64,000 nucleotides of DNA, from the NCBI GenBank assembly GCA_026419785.1, contig JAODTK010005010.1, positions 62,001 to 126,000 on the forward strand, written 5' to 3'. This document shows positions 12,391-25,690 of the stretch, piece by piece. This DNA comes from Sclerodactyla briareus. Its lineage: Eukaryota; Echinodermata; Holothuroidea; Dendrochirotida; Sclerodactylidae. Under the pieces are notes generated by a model. That model saw only the letters and a program-made list of their open reading frames with translations. It ran no database searches and was not told the origin of the DNA. How positions within the stretch are numbered: the stretch's first letter is position 1; each line of letters starts with the position of its first letter. Made by a program: the position numbers and the translations under genes.

Positions 12391-13129
12391 TGCTCAGATG
12401 ATAGTCACTTGTGTGCTATCATTCAGTCAATTACCCTCTTTTATCCCTCAGTTCGCCGTGACTTATATAGATAGAATCCCAATCAAACATTCCGACTGTA
12501 CAGGTCTTGTTCAAATCGAGGAATTACAATTTAAAAACAACTAGCCATGTTGCAGGCGGTCAAACCGGCCGAGTGTCGTGTATAATTATATCCCCGTATA
12601 AGTTACCTTTGTGGACCTCATAAGAGAAAGCACATTGATCATGTCCAATTGACCTTCGGTGATTTTTGAAATGACCTAGCTACCGGATGTTCAGGAAAAA
12701 CTGTAGTACACATTCTCAAAGTTTTGCTCAAATACAACAAAGTTAGAAAGGTCGCATAAAATATGCAAATTTCACTCGTGACCTTAATATTTCATTTGTT
12801 TTAACTTTTTTTACAACAGACCATACAAGCCTTTGGAGCAGAAGCACGGTGAATGAAGGAGAAAGAAGGTGAAGGTTGTTGATAAGGTCATGTGCCAGAG
12901 TGGGTCGATGAGGGGAGAAAATATCAACATTTCCCCATGATTTTAGAAAGCGTAACTATGTCAACAAACTATCAGTCCATGTTACTAATGATAATAGTGA
13001 ACATATATTTGACACTTGTGGTATTCAAAATGAAATGTAGGCCGTTACCAGCAATCCTATGTAGCAATGATGATGATTTGAATGCTAAATCACATAATGT
13101 TTTGCCCATCATATTCAAAGGTTTGACTG

Positions 13130-14290
13130 TGATCTAATTCTTAAAACTTACACTAAAGTAAATAATGCTTTGAAAAAAAATATGTAATAACAATAAGTCA
13201 CTCGGGTCGGATGGTTATACTGTTGAGTCTTATAAAAACAACAACGAAGGTTTCACATTAAATTTATTGTCGGGAACTCAATACATGGTTTATTATTTAG
13301 TGCCGAAAAGAGATAAATCCCTATAACCCTCTCAAATGTATCTTAAAAAATTGCGTCTTCGTGTATTGCGAACCGTCTCAACAAACTTTCAATAAAGTTA
13401 TTTCTAATTTATATCCCCGGAGCAGAGTGGCTTTATCAAGGGTAGAATTTAGGGAAGCATTCGCCCAATTTATGATGTCATGTTTGACCTTAACGAGTTT
13501 TAAAATTCCTGTATCCTTCTTGCCATTGACTTTGAATAGCCTTCGATAAGCGTATCTTCAAATTTTGTTAGAAATGTCCTTTGTTTATTTAACTTGGATT
13601 CATCCAGTGGATCGACACCTTTTATAATTAGACCTATTCTTCTGTCTTGGTAAACGTATTTACTACCCGTGTCTTCCCTGTTGAAAGGGGATGTAGGCAG
13701 GGTGATCCCTTGTCGCTTTACCTGTTCGTATTATGTGCTGAGCTCTTAAATCGGTTGGTTTGTAACGACAGTAGGATTACAGGATCAGGATTAGAGGATC
13801 GTTATTGTAAATTAGTTCAGTATGCTGATGACACCGCTCTCTCTGTTTAGCCTGATGAGTCATTGCTGGAGTGATCTGGTTAATACATAGTATTTTTAAT
13901 TCATTATTAACCAATCATAGTTTGGATTGTAGGTTTGTTTATATTGGTTATATCTTAAATGGGCGAAACCGGTTTTGTATATCTCTACTGATGATTGGAA
14001 AATTTTCAGTGCGGTGCCGTTTAATTCATCTGGCGATGTTTATATTCGGTGGCTTAATTACTGGCTTCAATATAGCATCTTGCAAAGAATTATTCCGACC
14101 AATGTGGATTTACACAAAATTTGTATTTTCCCATCGAGTAAGTGTACTCTTTGTTTACTTCATGATGAGACTATTGAACATCTATGTTTCAGTGTAGGCT
14201 TGGACATAGGATATGGAAGCACATGGGAAGTAGTCTTAGAAATTCCAATATTATGGTATACAGGTGCCTTTTACTATCGACCTTGAATAC
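13130..14290 (+). mobile_element. L1/Tx1-like LINE remnant, reverse transcriptase region
   Basis: Decayed reverse transcriptase of a non-LTR retrotransposon, readable in several + frames. In order: 'NNKSLGSDGYTVESYK' (about 13190-13245); 'KIASSCIANRLNK' and a 'WLYQG.NLGKHSP' segment (about 13340-13470); 'RGCRQGDPLSLYLFVLCAE' (about 13686-13745); and the catalytic YADD (about 13821-13832). After a compressed stretch come 'WLQYSILQRIIPTN' and the zinc-knuckle-like 'KCTLCLLHDETIEHLCF' (about 14060-14190). This order and wording fit the L1/Tx1 group. The endonuclease part is not recognisable, so it is 5'-truncated. Stops and shifts make it inactive. Confidence 0.85.
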
Positions 14291-14496
14291 AATTATAGGG
14301 AACAACTCCATTTCATCAGCCATTCCATCTGCTTTCCCAGTCTTCTCCCTGTTGAAGGATTTTAGCTTGCAGAACGTTTTATCGAGTGTCGTTGCCAATG
14401 TGAAATCTCGTCCACTTTCATTTTTACGAATTTGTCCGGGCCCCCAATGTACAGGCCTATCTAATATATCCGCAACACTGGTAGTTGTTCGGAGAT

Positions 14497-14900
14497 TATA
14501 GTTTTGGGGTTGTGTTCGCCGCCGCCGTCTCCGCCGCTGTCTCTGCCGCCGCCGCCAGAAACTCTGGACGTTAGCACAATAACTCTTTAATGTTCTATCC
14601 GATTGTTCTGAAGCTGGGTACCGTGATACCTGTCCCCCTAGTAAAATCTCAGATGAGTTAAAAATGAGCATAACTGCATGTCTTCTGCCCTCTATTATTT
14701 TTCACGCGAGAACAGAGTACAGAATAGTTCGATTTACAGGGACTTGCAGGGTGAGGACAAAAGTTGATCCCGGAAAACTTCAAGGTCACCTGAGGTCAAA
14801 TTTGTGTTTTTGCGAGTGTTCTAACTTTGCCGTGACGGATTTGAACGCAACTTGTTTGATGTGGACGTTTTTTTTCCTTTTTTTCCCCTCTTAATGCTCT
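14497..14900 (+). repeat. CCG-rich repeat with DR4-bearing units, sister of 44.07-44.66 kb
   Basis: After 'GATTATAGTTTTGGGGTTGTG' comes a CCG-rich patch (14518-14560). Segments 'GTTAGCACAATAACTCTT', 'TCCGATTGTTCTGAAGCTGGGTAC' and 'GCATAACTGCATGTCT' then match 44.1-44.3 kb in the same order. The 3' part is built of units of about 115 bp with 'GTGAGGACAAAAGTTG' and a 'CAAGGTCACCTGAGGTCAAA' closing segment. Confidence 0.65.
14783..14798 (+). promoter_or_regulatory. perfect DR4 half-site pair (AGGTCA-N4-AGGTCA)
   Basis: AGGTCA, spacer CCTG, AGGTCA. This spacing is the known binding geometry for RXR heterodimers such as thyroid-hormone and LXR-type nuclear receptors. It lies within a repeat, so function is unproven. 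Confidence 0.35.
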
Positions 14901-17900
14901 TGACGTACCGTATACAAACACGTGAAATTTACAGTATATATAGAAAATCAATGCATATAAATTAGGTGTGATATCAGAATAGGCGAAGCCACAGGGGAGC
15001 TGATACTTCTCCCAGATAGACTCTTCCATATTTTTTTAAAATGATTTTTTGCAACTCAAAATAATTGATGATGTAATTATAACAACCATCAACCAGTCAA
15101 CTGAAGGGATAGCCTCATTATGTTTGCAATGAAAAATATATATAAATTTTAATAACCGTAATAATAATGTTTAGCACACGGGCAAAATCACCACAAAATA
15201 GCACAGCAGAGATATCTGATCGTGTGTGTGTCACGGGAGGGGGGGGGGGGGGGGTCGACTAGTTCATAGTGTCTCGACGTGAAGGTGTTCTGGCTCCCAT
15301 TTCCAATCAGCCTTCACGAATTGTCCGACGGGAGTTGAATGTAATTAAATTGATATTAGTTGACGTGTCAGTGATTTGTTGACAGATTAGTGAAATAGAC
15401 TATTTTACTAGGCTTCAGCAGCTCTCAGACAGTCAGAGGACGTTGATGTATTTGTTAGGTCTAAAACTGGCGCGGTGATGTCGATACTTGGGAAACCCAT
15501 CCAGGTGAATTTGGCATATTGACCCCCCCCCCCCCCAGCCTACCATATGACCATAGCTACGGGAATGTGGCAGTATTAAAAGTCTTCGGACTTACAAACT
15601 AAACTAATTATCCCCTCGTGAGCAACCAGGCAGATCTATCGATCAGCGCCGCCGCCGGTCGGAGTTCTTCTCGCTTGATTCCTAAACGACCTTAGACGTG
15701 TAATTGCATCTTCATATATCTGTCTGAAAACAGTGGAGACAATTGCGATCGATCTTCTAATGACAATGCAAACGCCACTTCCACCTCCCACGTATGTATC
15801 CACTCAGGCCTATAAAAAACGATACTCCTACACTGTCTTCAGACTGCGTCACAGTGTGTGCGGAACCAGCTATACTTTGAATAATATCTCTTCGATCGGC
15901 GGAATTGCTGTGGATTCGTCAAATCTGATCAGGTGGCTGTGTGAGGACAATGAATGGTAAGAAGATTATTCCCTAAGTTTCCTTCGGCTATGAGCGGACG
16001 AGACCACTCAAATTCAAGAAGGAATTAGTTTCTGTCCGAATATCGAAAATTTGCCCGAAACTAAGTTATAGCGAAGACCAATATATAATGTGCTCTTGAA
16101 TTACACATTCTTCATGCGTTTGGTTATAATCTCGGTCAGCCAGCATTTTTTTCTCCGCTCGAGATTATATGGCGCTAACGAGAGTTCAATACATAACTTA
16201 CGTGTAAAGCAATTGTATCTTAGACCATACAAGTTCTTCGTTTTATGCTTGGTGGGACTAACAGTATTGAACAATATACCGAAATTAACAGTGTGTCATT
16301 CTGATCGAGAAATGACATTTCTACAGTTTTCGTGGGATCCGTTTAAACCAGTTCAACAGTCACTTCTCTAATAGTGAACAATATACACGAATAGCTCAGG
16401 TGCCTCGAGGCTTCGATACTTGGTCTACTTCTTTTATTTTGATTTTACATGAATGATATTCGTTATACATCTGATAAAGCTGACAATATACAAACATTTC
16501 TGAGGATAAAGAATATGGATTCCCATTCACATTACTGTCTTACTGGGATAAAGAGGGTAAAATGAGAGGTTCAAGTATAAGTCAGCTCCTAACAAATGTT
16601 TTTTTTTTCCTGTGGGGGGGGGGGGACTTATATTGCCGACAAACTCACCTGGTATAAACACATTCTTCTTTTCCGTCACTTCCTCTTAACATTGTAATAT
16701 TAACCATGTAACTTTACCATAGTTAACTTATTACTCCGTGAGGGTGGAACTCAAGCCGTACTAACCTTAACCAACTGTAATTCATAAACTCGCATAACGT
16801 CATGTTGCTCATGTAGACCCCCGTTAACATACTATTCTGGGGAGCATAATTTATTTGTTTCCTGATACTATCACTTTAACATGGTGCCAATCTCAGCTAT
16901 AAGGCTTTGGCAACCCTGAATCCGCCTGCTACATTCGACGATTTCGTTCTTCACAATACCTGTATTCATTGGCACAGCAATCGACGTTCAGATCAAGCCT
17001 ATCAAAAAAGTCGCAGCAATTTCGGAGAAAAGTACTAGATATTGAAGTTGCATAATTCCATAAAATAGCAAAAATCGACTGTGCTGCTTGCATGACATCA
17101 CAGCCGAAACATCGTCCAAGTGCAATTCGATATTCGATATATAAGTATATCAGTACTACCATTGATTTATCATAGTGACAATACACCGCAATCGAATGAT
17201 ACGATTTTATCGTGACGTCATGCAAACGCCGCCGTCGTTTGGATGACGTTAAATCGCCAAACATTATTGACTTCTAAATTTTGTACTGTGAACAAATCTG
17301 AACCCACTGTAATACACGTTAGGCGAATATGTCACAGGAACCGCCCACAGGTGGGGACGCTACGGGGACTTTCGCACTTTTTGGGTTGAAAACTGGGCTG
17401 CCTTAAACTGTGACAAAACTATTGCGTATCTCGAGACTCTTCGACATTGTCCCCGCATTTCGAAATTGCCTTCGCGGTCCCCCGCTGTCTGCTGCATGGT
17501 TGGTAATTTTCATCTTCTTTCGAATCCTGTTATTGTGTAATAGTTCACAGTGAAGGGAATCTTTCGGTTGTAATTGTTAGTCGAACAAGAGCACCAAGAT
17601 ATTCATTGTGATAACCTTTCTATTGTTTAGTAACATTATCAATCTGTGACACATTGAGCCGCCTTGAAGATGTCCACTCCCTTTCTCTCTCCTAAAATAT
17701 CAAGAGCCATGAACTGTCACTGTGGATGGTTATGGAAAAAAATCCATCAAGGAAGGTATTGTACTCTCAAATATATCGGTTTCCGACCATAAATCTTATA
17801 GTAGCATTTTCCTGCCGATACCTTAACATATTAGGTGAAAGGCAAAAAAGGCAAGTCTATGGTATAGTATTCGCAGGGTAAGAAATCATGGACAACAATT

Positions 17901-18585
17901 GGGGGAGGGGAATCCCAGTCTTCAGAGTATCTTCAATCAAAGACTCTATTATCCTGCCATTGTTTTCCAGGTAAAGTTTTTCGAGCGACATTCCTGGCCG
18001 TTTTAGCTTCGTTGTCATCCTTCTCAGCAGGTAAGTCACACCGTCAGTAGCTCACACTGAAACATATCTAGGGGTGGTGTGGGGGGTTCCAATCCGGCTA
18101 TAGGTGACAAAAGCTAGAGGAACAAGACAGCAATGTCTCATCACAGCACATGGTCGGTGCTGTTTGTCTGGCATCATGACGAAAAACCGCCTTACGATTT
18201 TTCAGAACTATTATTGTATTGACATATCATGAAAAAGATATAACGTGATCAATATCGAGTTGTGCTGGGTATGATCGTCTCTTTGATTGTCGACGCCGTC
18301 TCTATGGTACAGAAGTTCAAACCACACATATAGCCGTATCGTCTATTGAATATTTCCAGAAGATTATGTTGTGTTTTCACGATTATGTGTTGTTTTCATA
18401 CATAGTTCGATAGATTTCCACTATTTGCAACTCGCTAGATATTTGGAGATAGAAACGACTGAATAGTTCCACATTTTCAGGATGTCGATCCTGCAACTCC
18501 CGGGATTGTCATCTTGACTATAATTAAATTAATTATTGGTGAAGAGAGTTCCAAAGTTTTAAATTTTTTCATGTGGTCAATTCAA
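14901..18585. other. unassigned non-coding stretch
   Basis: There are homopolymer tracts (16 G at 15239-15254, about 12 C near 15526, a G-run near 16615) and a consensus CRE-like TGACGTCA at 17213-17220. The open frames at 15733-15960 (+), 16090-16371 (+) and 16929-17264 (-) show no recognisable domain. The first is followed by a GTAAGA that could be a splice donor, but there is no other support. Confidence 0.35.
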
Positions 18586-18589
18586 TTAA

Positions 18590-21170
18590 TTTATTTCGTC
18601 TATATAAAACAATGCAATACAGACAGGACACTAGAAAAACAAGGAATATTTATCGAGCTAGTGACCGAAAAAACAAAATTAACTGATTAATATATACGAA
18701 AAAAAGAACAAAACCAAAACGGCCAAATATACACAATCAAAATGCAAAGTGATAGGTGGATAGTAATACGTAAAAATAACACAATGTAACTATTTAACAT
18801 AAGAGCTTTTAGTTTACGCTTGAACGTAGCAAGAGTCAGTGTTATCCTAATTTCATTAGGAATGGCTTTCCATGTTTTGAAGCAGTAGTTATTTAGTAAC
18901 AATTTGCTGTATTTAGATCGGTGGTTTACAGACAGAGAAAACACTATTATTCCTAGTACGAAGGCCTCTGATAGATCCATGGGAGTCGTTAGGGTAATGA
19001 TGTCTCTACAAACAGAGGGAAGATCATCATGAATGTAGCGATAGATAAAACAACACATTTTGAAAATATGTATATCACAAATTTTGAGGATTCCCAAATC
19101 CCTCTGAAGTAAATTAGTAAGAAAACAGCGTTTTCTGAAAGAAATGGTTTTCAAACATTTCTGTTTTGTAGCAGTTGGAAGGGCCGGAGATAATATACTT
19201 AGCCATACGCAATTTTAGAAATACAAGTGAATAACATAGCTGAGTCGATATCCCAGGGGAAGACAATCCCGGAGCAGTAGAACATCCCATTATAGAGTGA
19301 AAGATCAGGAAAATTGTTTTTTCGAGATGCAAGGTTAAACGATTTGCATCAAACCAGGTTTCAATCTGCTTAGCAAGTCCTGGGCTTTACGAATAAGAGA
19401 GTTCAGCTCTGGGCATTGACGAATATGCTCGTATTATCAGCGAAAAGCTTCAAAGAACTCTTGAAGCAACAGAGAATATCATTAACATAATAAGGAAAAG
19501 TAACGGACCTAAAACAGATCTTTGGGGTACATCAGTAACGACGTCACGAGAAGAAGAATAGGTATTGTTTACACCTACTGCTTCCTGTTTGTTAAATAAC
19601 TGCGGCATGACATCTAAAGCTTTCCGCGTATGCATACCACCAGGACACATTAGCAGAAGTTATGTGTTTTACATTGTCAAATCCCTTTTTTTCAAGTCAA
19701 GAATAACCCCAGTACATTTTCATTATTATCAAGGGTGTGTACGTAGATAGTTGATTGTCTCAAGTAAGCGCATGGTGGTGCGTTGCCTCTTCTGAAGCCC
19801 TACTGAAGTCATATATAATGCTATTGTAATTAGGGACGAACGCAGGCGCTACTCGATGGACCTCCAAGAGCTTAATTGATGCATGGGAGAAGACTAATCG
19901 GGCGATAGTTCTCCGGAAGACATGCTCGCCCTTCTGGAGATAGAGATAACTTTAGCAACGTGAGATAATCGGGGTGAACCCCAGTGGTAAAGAACAGGAT
20001 AAATATATAACATATAAGCGATCAAATAACAAGGGAGATATTTCCAGACTCTCGAGAAATCCATCTATACGACCAGGGGGACTTGGAGTCCTTGGAGAGT
20101 TAATCTCATTAACAATTTCATCTTCATTTATGGAGACGAAAACATGGTGTTAGGAAAACTAACTTTAATAAACAGCATAGCGCGCCCAGTGTTACACAAG
20201 TGATGTCGTGCCTAAGCTCATTGCCAATACTATAACAATAAGGTAAACGCATCGGCGATATCACGACGTCTTGAAGTAGAATTGGTCATAATGGAGTTTG
20301 CCTAACTCCATTATTGTGTGAATGTAATTTCTTATTTAAGTCCAAGCCTTTACGCTGACTCGGCATCGGCCTTTCATGGATAATACGCTTGTCGTAGGTA
20401 GATTTAGAACAGTGATAACCTATATTCAATAATATTTTGTACTCTTCAAACGGGCTTCCTCTCACTCGCGGGTGGGTATGCTAATATAGCGACCGGAACA
20501 TGATATTCTTCCGGGGAATTGAAGATTTAATGCCAGGGGTTATCCATGGCTTGTGATTAGCTTTTCTTGCGAGCTACCATCTTGGCAGGAAACAACATCG
20601 TGAAAACGAGTGGATCTCAGAAATAAATCTATTTAGATAAGCAGCATAAGAATTCTCTGCTCTCTACACATTAGAGAAGTCGAAAGATTCGACTATGAAC
20701 GAATTCAGCAAAGTTGTTAGTGCTATACGCTGCGAGCAATCGCCTGCAAGTCCAACAGAATCCTTGGTAATGTTAATGTTATTGGGATACAAAAACTGGT
20801 GTCACTGATGTCACAGTGAGATTGCCAGCAGTGGCTTCATGTAAGCCTTGAGCAGCGGGATGGTGAACAAAACTATGATCATGAGGCGGGCGAAGACCTA
20901 AGCCTAGTAGGAGTGTGATATAGGGGAAAAGTAGTTGCAATTCTCATATGCAAGTAGTTTTTCCACCCCGCATCCGTTTTACAGTTTTTAACACGCATTC
21001 GATCTTGATTCCGAGCGAATCTTGTATATGAATGACACAGCGAATATCTGTTCCGAGTGTGCGCGCATGAACTGCTATGGATAGAAACCATTCGAAGACT
21101 TCGGAAAAATATACCCTCCGGAAGATTCAAGCACGAATAATTCCCATTGATCATCAATACTATTCAGAAC
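18590..21170 (-). mobile_element. CR1/Jockey-group LINE, decayed ORF2
   Basis: Non-LTR retrotransposon on the minus strand, readable as fragments in the expected order from high to low coordinates. The endonuclease end carries a 'PTR..SSPAS' segment near 20.9 kb. The linker carries 'KPWITPGIKSSIPRKN' near 20.55 kb and 'EYKILLNIGYHCSKSTYDK' near 20.42 kb. An early reverse transcriptase segment 'SPRTPSPPGRIDGF' is near 20.07 kb. The 'VPQRSVLGPLLFLI' block is near 19.50 kb. The C-terminal part is the longest open piece (18687-19154, 155 codons) with 'ILKICDIHIFKMCCFIYRYIHDDLP' wording and 'CFKTWKAIPNEIR'. The YADD region is lost or scrambled. The 3' end (about 18600-18690) recurs at 63.24-63.31 kb. 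Confidence 0.82.
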
Positions 21171-22417
21171 TGTTCAAAAATTAAGAGGTTATCAAATTGT
21201 TGTTCGTTTTTATCATAGTTCTCCCTTATGGGTTCATGGCTAGAGTTATGTTGAAGGCAATTAAGTTATTCACCTATCAGGGATGTTTAATGTGGGTGTA
21301 TTTTCAAAATCGGGGTTGGGTTTAGCGAGCACGTCATCATCATTTGACTAGGACACACGCAAAAGGATTGAAAAATTGGGGCCTTTTTCAAGATCACCTT
21401 ATCCGTCTATACGAAGGGCCCTTGTTCATTGTCCGGTCTCAGGTTTTTTGAAGGTGAAATTTCGACGTCTCACCACCCGTTTTCTTACGCATCATGTGAA
21501 CTACAAGCTTTTACCAACATTTATGTCCAACACTTTAGTTGAATGTATTATGATGGCTAGATGGAGTTAATGTCTCCCTAGCTGTGGTTCAAGTCTCCCT
21601 CAGCTGTGTTAAGTCTCCCTAGCTTGTTAAGTCTCCCTAGCCGTGTCCATGAACCTGTGTGTGCCAAGGCGGGCGAACTTGTAATAAATATCGCGGGGAC
21701 AATTTACATGCCGTCCCCCTCCCCCCCCCCCCCCCCTTCCCGGACGCTAGGAATCTGGTCCAAAAACCGATGCCGGTTTTCTCTTAACTATTCCCAAAGC
21801 CCTATAGCCTTAGGGTTATAGGGATATTGCTAGAATCTTGCGCTCCAGCGAGGGTTACATGGACCACCGAAGTACCTGTTGGAGTCCAGCAAATTCAAAC
21901 AAGAGTTTTTACGATTTTGCATTGTCACGTGGCCGTCCTTTTCAACAGAATCTATAAATCGAACGTCCGCTAACTGGAGTACGAAAGATGACATGAACAG
22001 ATCGCAGATCTAGGGTATTACAGGAACGGGGGGGGGGTGGATTATTGAATGAAAACGGCTCTCTTAATGTGTCATCAGTTTGGCCAGTCGGGTATACGCT
22101 ATTGTGAGGGGATGACGGAGAGGGGGGGGGGTATTAACACAGAATCTGTGCGGAAATTGGTCACATATTTCAAAATGCATCTACAGATGCCAACACTTTT
22201 GGACTTTTGGAACCGCAAAATTGTTCATATATATCCAAATTTTTATATTTCATATCGTTCGTCTTGTTTTTTTTTCAAATATTTGAGATCCTAGACGTTG
22301 TAAACTGCATAGCAGCATCGCATGGAGTTAAACGCAAAAACCTTGTAGCAAATAGGCAATACATTTCTCTAATCAATTTTTCCATTCCATTTTTTAGTCA
22401 ATTTTTTTAGTGTTTGT
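21171..22417. other. unassigned stretch with poly-C and poly-G tracts
   Basis: A run of about 17-19 C lies around 21718-21736, and G-runs lie near 22029 and 22122. 'GTCTCCCTAGCTG' repeats three to four times at 21570-21640. No gene is recognisable. Confidence 0.4.
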
Positions 22418-22440
22418 TAATAATAATAATAATAATAATA

Positions 22441-22471
<31 letters not shown>

Positions 22472-22518
22472 CATAATAATAATAATACTAAATAATAATA
22501 ATGATGATGATAATGAAT
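22418..22518. repeat. (TAA)n/(TGA)n microsatellite, LINE 3' tail
   Basis: TAA units with few interruptions pass into TGATGATGATAA. The tract lies at the 3' side of the minus-strand LINE at 22540-25690 and, read on the minus strand, forms its (TTA)n tail. Confidence 0.85.
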
Positions 22519-22539
22519 AAATGTGCATTCATGATAGCG

Positions 22540-25500
22540 CTAAATATAGCTACAAAGAGCAGCGCTCTAAAGCGCTTTACAAAAAAAACCTTCACTTATC
22601 AGTGCGCGCAAGCGCGAAAAACAATCGGGTTTTTCTCGGCACATCTGGAAAACAGGATCTCGCCAAAGTATTGGAGCGTTTAGTCTAGCTTTTTAGGGCT
22701 CTCCTGTACTTGGTACTTGGTACTTGGTACTTGGTATTGGTAGAGATACTGGCCAACGCTCCTCGAGGAGCAAGACGACCAGGATTGGTTGGCAGCCCAA
22801 CAGAAACAAATTAAGTCCCGTCTCCAATCAAGTGTAGATGGTTTTTGCCCACAGCTGTCTTCAAACTGTTTATATCCTCAATGGATAACCAATGCTGAAT
22901 GCAGTGCGTTCCAGTCCGTACAGTTCTTGGGACGACGAGTATTTGTGCAATCTTTGTTTTGCCGCAATGGTGGTGTATGAATTGCGGTTCGTGTGCCGTG
23001 ATTGCGCAGGACAGGTTGTAAGAGGTGTCTTATGGGCAGGGACAATTGACCTAATCTTGCTTGTTTAAATACAAAGTCGTCTTGTTTTTTTCTGGCGGAC
23101 GTCAAGGGGAGCCAAACCCAGGCTATTAACCATCTGGTTAGCACACCCAGGGTCTCTGATATTAGTCGGCGTGTGTAAAGCAGCCGCTCTTTTCTGGACA
23201 GATTCTAATAGGTCTATATCTTTTTGTAATCAAAGGATCCAGGTCTGAGGAGCGTACTCCAACAGCGGTGCTGACAAGTGATCTGTGGCCTCAAGCTTTT
23301 GTTGTTTTGATTACACGGAGTAAAGGTTCCTCCCGGGGATACATCCCAAGGATCTGTTTAGCTTTACCACAAATGGTTCGTCCTGAGTAATCCAACTGAG
23401 GTTGTTTGAAAGAGTAATCCCTTAATAAGGACATGGTTGTCCACCACAGACAATACTTTGGCCACCCAGTGTGTACGGGGAGCTTCAGATCTGGCAAGTT
23501 AAGGTCATGAATAAACTTTATCAGTGTTAAATTTCATTGCCATTTATCTGACCATTCATGTAACGTATTTAGATCATCCCTGGAGCTATTCGAATCATCT
23601 TCACTCTTCACTCACGATACCCACACAGTCGTCAGCCAAGAGACGCACAGATGATCTGAGCCATCTGGAAGATCCTTTATATACAATAGGAAAAGGAGAA
23701 GGGGCCCCGTACTGTTTCCTGTGGTACACCCGAGATGAACTTTGCCCACCCTGATTTCTCACCGCTTACCATAACTCTTTGAGTGCGTTGAGAAAAGAAA
23801 GCTTGTTACCCAAGTCACACGGGTCCTTTATCCCACATTCCATCGAGTTTGGGGAAAGAGCTTTTATGTGGCACAGTGTCAAACGCTTTGGAGAAATCCA
23901 TAAAAGCCATACATCAACCTGAGATTTTAATGTCAAGAGAGTTTGGCAAGGTCTTGACGTGGTGAGATTACTTGAGTCTCGCAAGAATAGCCACGACGAA
24001 AGCCGTGCCTGTTTATTTGTTATGACTGAATGATTTTAAGAGACCCATATCTGCGATTGTATAATGTGTTCGAGCAACTTTGCTACAGGATAGAGGTAAT
24101 GAACTGTGGCGGTAATTAAAGCCATGGTTCTAAATCGCCTTCATTGAAAAGTGGGTGTGTGTTGGCTTGCAACAAATTAAGGGACCTCTCCGGTGTTCAA
24201 GTCTCTGAAAGATGAGCGTAAGGGCCGGGGCAATCTCCTCGCCGTACGCTTCAATATCCAGCCGGTATCTCCGTCTGGGCCAGAACCTTGTGGGATTCCG
24301 GGTCCTTTAACCAGCTTTCAGAAAGACCACCAGTCTTCAACAGTAATATTTTCCCTTATCGGAAGATTATCTAGTACAACGGGAACGTCTGGATTTTCTC
24401 TCGGAAACAGAACAACACTGCTTATTTAGAATATCTGGCTTTGCCGCATTTCAGCACAGCCACCCACCTCCCGTTCTGCGATAGTGCAGGGATGCCACCC
24501 GTGTCAACCCAAAAAGCTCTTCATGAAACCATAAAATTTCTTGGGGGCTCAACAAAATATTGTTTTATGTACGATCCTATAAGAATTCCTTGATATTTTT
24601 ATGTGTTCTCTCCTTACTTTAGCTATATCGTTCCAGCTGATTGTATATTTAATCTACGGTGAGAGTTAATAAGCACGTTTTTGCGCCTGTGCACGCGTCT
24701 GATCCGCTATCAATCCATGGAGAGATATGGCTCTTTCTCACAATTTTGGAGGGAATGAATGAATTCCATATTCATCTGGATGGTATCACAGAACTCGTGT
24801 AGAGGGAGTTTCACTGAGACCTCAGAATTAGAGTTGGAAAGTCCAAACCTCTCGGTCCATCCCCATGTTCCGCCGCCTTTAAAAACCTTCCAAATCTCCC
24901 TACGGTACATTTATATTTTTCGTGTCTTTTGTTTTGAGATTATCGTGGTTTAGTGCTGACAATGATAACGGAATTGCCATCATGGTCACGGCATGCCGGC
25001 CACGACCCCGGACGCTTCAACCATGTCGGGTCGTCGTAAAAACGAGGTCAAGAATGTTATTGCCTCGAGTGGGTGACCTGACGATCCGTTCTAGACCAAA
25101 ATCTGCTGCTGCGAATTGTTCAAGCATTGACGGGAAAGGTTGACATATGACCCTCCGCACGGACATAAAGGGAAGCCAGTCTAGCTAGGGAAGTTAAAAT
25201 CACCTCCTAAAATGAGATGGCCGTTAGTCGAGTTACTAATCGAATCTAATGAGCATCGCAATGCATCCAGATACTCGCCGAGTTACCGAGGGTGTGAGAT
25301 CTGTAAAAGGAGCCAATTGTAATATTCTTGGCATACCGTGTATTTTGACAGAGACCTCAAACTATACTCGCAATTTGAGTCTAAATCGACCCCGCTGGGT
25401 AGCCACCAGTTCGTTGCGCAGGGCAACAAGAACCCCCCCCCTAGGATATTTCCGTGTTCCTGTCTTTACGGGCGACGACTGTAAAGTCAGAGGGGAAAAG

Positions 25501-25690
25501 CTCACTACTAAGGATAGTTTCATTCATGTGGGTTTCTGTACTCTATTTATACATCATGACTATAGTTTTCAATACACACTGCCAGTTCAGCCACCTTGTT
25601 GTTTGCTACTACAGAAATTTTTTACCATACACTTCATGGGAATTCCTATTTCCTTTTGAATAACTTTTACGATGGCACACAGGTCTCTTG
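22540..25690 (-). mobile_element. CR1/L2/Jockey-group LINE with endonuclease and RT remnants
   Basis: This is the most complete LINE in the window, about 3.1 kb on the minus strand and broken by many shifts. From high to low coordinates: AP-endonuclease segments 'LTETHMNETILSSELFPSD'-like near 25.52 kb, 'RGGVLVALRNELVATQRG' near 25.42 kb and 'LEQFAAADFGLERIVRSPT' near 25.10 kb with 'NNILDLVFTTTRHG' after it; RT entry 'YGEEIAPALTLIFQ' near 24.22 kb; a 'PSGP.FLFLLYI.DLPDGSDHLC' region split over frames near 23.70 kb; 'AKQILGMYPREEPLL' near 23.34 kb; 'PLLEYAPQTW'-like near 23.25 kb; and a C-terminal 'TRRPKNCTDWNALHSALV' near 22.90 kb. The 3' untranslated part has GCGCT-based inverted repeats (22540-22590) before the TAA tail. 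All + strand frames here are shadows. Confidence 0.87.
22703..22742. repeat. TTGGTAC short tandem repeat
   Basis: About five 7-bp units TTGGTAC/CTTGGTA in a row, inside the 3' part of the minus-strand LINE. Confidence 0.75.

Noticed and set aside
17213-17220. CRE (TGACGTCA) as a promoter mark
   Set aside because: One such 8-mer is expected by chance in this length. No gene start is nearby, so it is only mentioned in the regional entry.
18040-18120. tRNA-like GGTTCCAATCC box
   Set aside because: No matching A box or cloverleaf stems at the right distance.
24193-25663. several + strand frames of 64-136 codons
   Set aside because: They are antisense to the endonuclease and RT parts of the minus-strand LINE at 22.5-25.7 kb.
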